Shown here: one piece after another, positions 33,708 to 37,384 of the stretch
Numbering within the stretch: the first letter of the stretch is position 1
How the letters are laid out: the number at the start of each line of letters is the position of its first letter
NCBI GenBank assembly: GCA_943327315.2
Contig: CALPWQ020000012.1
Span: 1 to 37,384, forward strand
Direction of reading: 5' to 3'
Origin: Chitinophaga pinensis
Lineage (GTDB): Bacteria > Bacteroidota > Bacteroidia > Flavobacteriales_D > Crocinitomicaceae
DNA length: 37,384 nucleotides
Translations under genes and position numbers: made by a program
Notes under the pieces: model-generated
Databases searched by the model: none
Seen by the model: the letters and a program-made list of their open reading frames with translations, nothing else
What the model was told of the DNA's origin: nothing

Positions 33708-34367
33708 TTACTTGCTTCGACGGTCTTTTTTATCAAAAATATCAAAAATTGAGGTTTTTACGTTGCCCGCATGTTTTGATGCTGAATAATGACGCATAGA
33801 CTCCCCCACATCCATCATCATTTGATTCATGTCTTTTTTATCAAAGGACATCACATTTTCTTGTTTAATGCTCAACATTTGTGAGGTATGGAAGGCATCG
33901 ATATCCGCTCCAATGAAACTAAAACTCCATTTTCCTGTGCCTTCCAAATGACGAACCATGGCGGAAATCTGGTGGTAGGTGTAATAGCGGGAGGTGTTTT
34001 CTTGTCCATCCGTAAGAATGACAATCACCACACTTGCTTCATCGTTTTGAATGTCACCCTGATGCGCTTCATTGATTTTGTTGATGGAAAATCCAATGGC
34101 ATCCAACAAAGAAGTAGAACCCTCTGGAACATAATTCATGTGGTTAAGTACTGGAACAAAATCAGCAGGCGCATCGCGAAATAGGTGCTCAATGTGTCCA
34201 TTAAACGTGGTCAGTGAAACTTTGTATTCTTGATCGGGAAACTCGTTCTTCAGGGAACGAATAATGTCCAACTGCGCGTTAAACCCCTTGATGGTTGGTT
34301 CAGTGCATGAGCACATCGATCCACTTTTATCCAAAATGAATTGATAGATTGTTTTTTTGTTCTTCAT
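33708..34367 (-). CDS. von Willebrand factor A-domain protein
   Basis: A 219-residue cytoplasmic vWA protein. The MIDAS metal site is visible as DKSGS (13-17), the Thr-containing loop EGSTSLLDAIG, and the Asp loop VILTDGQEN. Such proteins bind partners in a metal-dependent way and often pair with ATPases or effectors. No signal peptide is present. It is the first gene of a likely two-gene operon with the CPxC protein. The upstream spacer contains repeats. Confidence 0.93.
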   Translation of the reverse strand: MKNKKTIYQFILDKSGSMCSCTEPTIKGFNAQLDIIRSLKNEFPDQEYKVSLTTFNGHIEHLFRDAPADFVPVLNHMNYVPEGSTSLLDAIGFSINKINEAHQGDIQNDEASVVIVILTDGQENTSRYYTYHQISAMVRHLEGTGKWSFSFIGADIDAFHTSQMLSIKQENVMSFDKKDMNQMMMDVGESMRHYSASKHAGNVKTSIFDIFDKKDRRSK

Positions 34368-34789
34368 GGTTGTTTTTTTAATTGGTTATGGAACAAAGAT
34401 CCTTTAAACCAATCCGAACATGAAATCTTTGCAACCTTGCATTCCATGAATTTACTCCTTTTTAAATAGCTATGAATGATGGAAAAGGGAAAAGGGACAA
34501 GGGACAAGGGACAAGAGACAAAGGACAAAGGACAAAGGACAAAGGACAAGTCTTTGTTCCATGTTCCATCAGCGCAGCGGTCCATCGTCCTCATTAGACC
34601 TCAAGATTTCAAGATTTCAAGATACTAAGGTATCAAGACATATCAATTACTTCAAACGCTCTCCCATCTTGTTCCATGAGCTACTTCGCTTAAGAAATTT
34701 GATCTCAACCTATATCTGGGACATGACACTCGTAACTCGTGGCTTCGAGTATGCTATCGCACCTCAGCCACCAAACTCGTAATTAGTAA
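34368..34789. other. 422-bp non-coding spacer with repeats
   Basis: Holds the heptad array at 34485-34552, octad-like CAAGATTT repeats near 34600-34645, and a word near 34741-34775 (GGCTTCGAG ... CCTCAGCCACC) related in reverse complement to the GGTGGCTGAGG words at 6676-6880. No gene was recognised; short ORFs here read through repeats. Confidence 0.8.
34485..34552 (+). repeat. Heptanucleotide array (AAGGGAC/AAAGGAC)
   Basis: About nine 7-nt units, AAGGGAC x3, AAGAGAC, then AAAGGAC x4 and a partial. The same words occur near 6640-6725. Confidence 0.92.
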
Positions 34790-35911
34790 CTACTTCCCTG
34801 CTTCATACACAATTGGATGATGCTGCCACCCCTTGTTGAGTTCATCTTTAGACAAAAAAGGAAACACAGATGATTGAACGGCAGCTACCATGAATTCATT
34901 TCCGTCATCGTCGTCCATCGGTTTTGGACCCATGCGCAACGAAAAGTCATAAAAAGGATCACTGAAGAAACGATCAGCCTCGTAAAGTCGGACATCTTCC
35001 ACTGTTCCTAATCCGGGTATTTCTGGAAGCTCAAGGACTTGATATTCCGTCAAGCGATCCATTAGACCTTTCGAAAAAATATCCGTTCCCAAGCAGACAT
35101 ACAACTTGGTGATGATTTCATTCACGAAACGGATTTGGGTTTTGCCACTTTTGGCGAAAATATCAAAGGGAAGACCTTCTACATTGAAACATTCAAAATG
35201 AATCTTGAACACTTGGAGGTTATTGAAGGCCATGGGATACTTGTCGAATCCGAGTTTTTCAACGAATTGAAGAAAGTGCTTCTCGGATAGTTCATGGAAT
35301 TTAAAGCTTTCAAATTTATCTTCATAGTGAGAAGTCAAAGGATTCTGGAAGGTGTTTTTATCTGATGTTGTGAACGCTACTTTGATACTCAGGTCCATGG
35401 GTGAAATCACGAGCCCTACATGTTTCCCATCTCTTTCTTCAACCAGGCGAAATACACCCAAAGGGGATTCAGTTTGAGGCTGAAAATTGTCCTTGAGATT
35501 TTCCAATAGCTCAGACAAGGACGATGCAGAAAGTGGATGTTCAGACAGAAACTTCTCCGAAAACAAATCCTTCATTAAAGCAGCATAGTCCGATAAGCGC
35601 GTCATGCGATCTATTTTTTCAAAGGGTGGATTTTTAACGATGCCTTGTTTCGTTCGATGTTCAGGTTGCACCTTGTTATCCAAAGTTGATATTGCTTTTT
35701 TCAATCCTTTCAGATCAGGCTCGAATGATAGCACATACATTTTATTCGCATAGCTGCCATAGGTAGTTATTTTATTAAACTGTCCGAACAATAGTTCACT
35801 AAACCCAGCGTCAACCGAACACAAATACCCCATTTTCAAGCCCAAAGAACCTTTCACCTTTAACTGATCCTCCACTATTTTTAGCAACTCTTCTATCTTC
35901 ATACAATTCAT
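34790..35911 (-). CDS. Uncharacterised 373-aa protein
   Basis: Function unknown. Cytoplasmic by appearance: no signal peptide and no membrane span. It alternates helical and strand segments, with a Pro/Asp-rich tail (MGPKPMDDDDGNEF). No catalytic motif is visible. The ATG at 35902 (MKIEELLKIVEDQ) is an alternative start. It is flanked on both sides by repeat-bearing spacers, so its neighbours give no clue. Confidence 0.75.
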   Translation of the reverse strand: MNCMKIEELLKIVEDQLKVKGSLGLKMGYLCSVDAGFSELLFGQFNKITTYGSYANKMYVLSFEPDLKGLKKAISTLDNKVQPEHRTKQGIVKNPPFEKIDRMTRLSDYAALMKDLFSEKFLSEHPLSASSLSELLENLKDNFQPQTESPLGVFRLVEERDGKHVGLVISPMDLSIKVAFTTSDKNTFQNPLTSHYEDKFESFKFHELSEKHFLQFVEKLGFDKYPMAFNNLQVFKIHFECFNVEGLPFDIFAKSGKTQIRFVNEIITKLYVCLGTDIFSKGLMDRLTEYQVLELPEIPGLGTVEDVRLYEADRFFSDPFYDFSLRMGPKPMDDDDGNEFMVAAVQSSVFPFLSKDELNKGWQHHPIVYEAGK

Positions 35912-35940
35912 TTTTAATGGTTAATGTTCAATCCTTCATT

Positions 35941-36021
35941 TTCAACCTTCGAAGCTCAACGAGCGAAGTAGGTTTAATTCTCCATCTTCAACCTTCGAAG
36001 CTCAACGAGCGAAGTAGGTTT
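35941..36021 (+). repeat. Direct duplication of a 35-bp CTTCG...CGAAG element
   Basis: The 35-nt sequence beginning TTCAACCTTCGAAGCTC and ending GCGAAGTAGGTTT occurs at 35941-35975 and identically at 35987-36021. Each copy has partial dyad symmetry (CTTCG/CGAAG). The second copy reaches the stop codon of the NADAR gene (36021-36023). Confidence 0.93.
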
Positions 36022-36503
36022 CACTCCAAATATTCATCCCTCAACTCCATCAAAATTCTTCCCATTGTATTTTGACCTACCCATTCCTCATTCACCCATT
36101 TCGCACCCCAAAACAAGTGCCTCTCCCCCTTTCTATTTCCAATATTCTCCACAATGACCTTCCCCTTCAACCCTTTCAATCTTGACTTAAGAACAGGATT
36201 CTGATCAAACTTCATCTTTACCACACTTCTCATCATCTCCACATCCACATCACTCATGGGAATAACTACCATGTGACCTTTATTCTTCTTGGCCTTCATT
36301 TTAGCTCCCATCGGACTCTTTTCATTCTGAATCACTTCTTTAATCGCGGGATCATTGAACCGCTTACTTTGAAACAAGGCTTCACTCGTAAGCCAAATTT
36401 CACCCCCTTCACTTATTGGACTTCGAAACATATTCCCCAACCAACCATACTCCAAAGCAACTTTTGTAAACGACACCACTTCACTCTTCTTTTTCATCCC
36501 CAT
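36021..36503 (-). CDS. NADAR-family protein (YbiA-like)
   Basis: A 160-residue protein (from the ATG at 36503) of the NADAR family, whose members hydrolyse N-glycosidic bonds of riboflavin intermediates or remove ADP-ribose from guanine in DNA. Seen here are WLGNMF, SEGGEIWLTSEALFQSKRFNDP, SPMGAKMKAK and the C-terminal HLFWGAKWVNEEWVGQNTMGRILMELRDEYLE. The frame could open at 36572, but the extra residues are unlike the family. No DarT-like toxin or riboflavin gene is adjacent, so the role is open. Confidence 0.88.
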   Translation of the reverse strand: MGMKKKSEVVSFTKVALEYGWLGNMFRSPISEGGEIWLTSEALFQSKRFNDPAIKEVIQNEKSPMGAKMKAKKNKGHMVVIPMSDVDVEMMRSVVKMKFDQNPVLKSRLKGLKGKVIVENIGNRKGERHLFWGAKWVNEEWVGQNTMGRILMELRDEYLE

Positions 36504-36738
36504 AAAATTTAAGATTAGACATACACAGCGGGGTGCTTTACGCTCAAAAAGATAGAATATAACCGATGACACTTCATCTTTTATCGGTTTTCTTTACAAG
36601 AGTGGAGTTTCCACAATCTTTCTTTTGAAAGGTGCTGATCTAAAAAAAATGCAACAAAAATGTGTTAGCCATGTTGCATTTGTTCGTCATGGGCGTACTT
36701 GATTCGAATTTCTCCACGAACCTTTAAAACCTGTATCC
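36504..36738. other. Divergent spacer with inverted repeat
   Basis: A 235-bp region between the NADAR and AAA-like genes. It holds an inverted repeat AAATGCAAC (36647-36655) / GTTGCATTT (36673-36681), 17-nt loop. On the minus strand the second arm runs into a T-run, so it would act as a terminator for leftward transcription. No gene seen. Confidence 0.6.
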
Positions 36739-37384
36739 ATGGCAAAAATGAATTTGAGCAACCTCACAAAAAGCATTTACAGCGTTTTCGATGTCGCACC
36801 TCACGGATTGAACCCTGAACTGGACGTCCACTGTCCGAAACGTCCGATGAACCTTCTCAAAAAATTCTTTGGCGCTGAGGAGCAAGAGGTGTATGTGCTG
36901 ATTAAAGCAGTGACAAGACACTTTGAAGGGTCCGCCACAAGTTTTGAGGATTTTCGGGAATTTTTCGACTTACAGGCACTGCACATGTTGGAGTTTCAAC
37001 CCGTATTGAATTCGTTGGTGGACAAAGGATTACTCGTGAACAACAATGACCCACGCTATACCACAACTAATGCGATTCACTGCACCTATACACTCGCTCC
37101 GGAAGTGGCCAAAGCCATTGCGGACAAAATGCCAATTGTGCCAGTTAAAAAGTCATTCAGCACGTCCTTGGATGTGATGGAAGAAATTTATGCGTTAACA
37201 GAAAATGCCACGAGCACGAAGATGGTGCAGGCGGAGTTCATGAAGCGGTATTTGGATTTCATGTCGGCATGCACCAATATTCCCTATGCAGCCATGCTCA
37301 AGTCCCTACATTTACCTATGGAAGAGGAAATTCTCTTCAGTTGTATTGTTTGGAAAATATTGAGTTCCAATGACACGATTGAAT
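36739..37384 (+). CDS. AAA-type protein N-terminal domain, truncated by window end
   Basis: An open frame from the ATG at 36739 (MAKMNLSNLTKSIY) to the window end, 215 codons with no stop. It is homologous to residues about 60-240 of the AAA+ ATPase at 22036: EQEVYVLIKAVTRHF, FEDFREFFDLQALHMLEFQPVLNSLVDKGLL and VMEEIYALTENAT ... EEEILFSCIVWKIL all have counterparts there. The ATPase module is therefore expected beyond the window, which cannot be checked here. No Walker motif is present in the visible part. Confidence 0.88.
   Translation, partial: MAKMNLSNLTKSIYSVFDVAPHGLNPELDVHCPKRPMNLLKKFFGAEEQEVYVLIKAVTRHFEGSATSFEDFREFFDLQALHMLEFQPVLNSLVDKGLLVNNNDPRYTTTNAIHCTYTLAPEVAKAIADKMPIVPVKKSFSTSLDVMEEIYALTENATSTKMVQAEFMKRYLDFMSACTNIPYAAMLKSLHLPMEEEILFSCIVWKILSSNDTIE

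Noticed and set aside
36647-36681. Terminator for a plus-strand gene
   Set aside because: The inverted repeat has its T-run only in the leftward direction, and no plus-strand gene ends there, so it is reported only as a dyad.

Overview
This window looks like a chromosomal stretch from a member of the Bacteroidota, most likely a Flavobacteriales / Crocinitomicaceae-type (Fluviicola-like) bacterium. The evidence is AT-rich DNA, pieces related to the gliding / type IX secretion motor (two GldL-like membrane proteins and a GldM-like secreted domain), few clear Shine-Dalgarno sites, and intergenic spacers full of short tandem repeats (heptads, octads, 17-mers, 24-mers). The lineage is inferred from these features, not from a database search.

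Layout. 0.2-3.8 kb: a DUF932-like protein, two WYL-domain regulators (the second at 3.9-4.7 kb), two paralogous ~155-residue proteins of unknown function on either side of the first regulator, and a coiled-coil protein with a UVR-like motif. 5.0-6.6 kb: an NAD-type malic enzyme. 6.6-6.9 kb: tandem repeats. 6.9-9.9 kb: the most notable locus, a retron. It has a retron reverse transcriptase (NAxxH, YADD and VTG motifs) preceded by a recognisable msr-msd RNA gene: a perfect 12-bp a1/a2 inverted repeat, two msr-like hairpins and a long msd-like hairpin. The RNA starts 7 nt after the stop codon of a stand-alone DnaB-type RecA/helicase-core protein, and a SLOG-fold protein lies upstream of that on the same strand. 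The arrangement SLOG - DnaB-like - ncRNA - RT is not a retron accessory set I recognise, and it is the best candidate here for an undescribed (probably anti-phage) system.

10-20 kb: an M48 metalloprotease lipoprotein, an 816-residue protein of unknown function, an ECF sigma factor followed by a DUF3298 lipoprotein, a three-gene envelope operon (transglutaminase-like/CHAP protein, barrel-like protein, GldM-like protein), and a calcineurin-type phosphatase. 19.5-28.2 kb: a single-span coiled-coil protein, an acyl-CoA thioesterase, the GldL-like pair, an AAA+ ATPase, several proteins of unknown function, an M15 peptidase and a MauE/DoxX-thioredoxin fusion. 28.2-28.5 kb: two tandem-repeat arrays. 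28.5-32.5 kb: a membrane-anchored FHA protein and an SGNH-MBOAT-SGNH operon that probably O-acetylates an extracellular polymer. 32.5-34.4 kb: a von Willebrand A protein and an unknown protein with a CPxC motif. 34.4-36.0 kb: repeats around one unknown gene. 36.0-37.4 kb: a NADAR-family protein and the start of a second AAA-type protein, a paralogue of the one at 22.0 kb, cut by the window end.

Four clear and one weaker rho-independent terminator are visible. No tRNA, rRNA, CRISPR array, transposase or phage structural gene was recognised.
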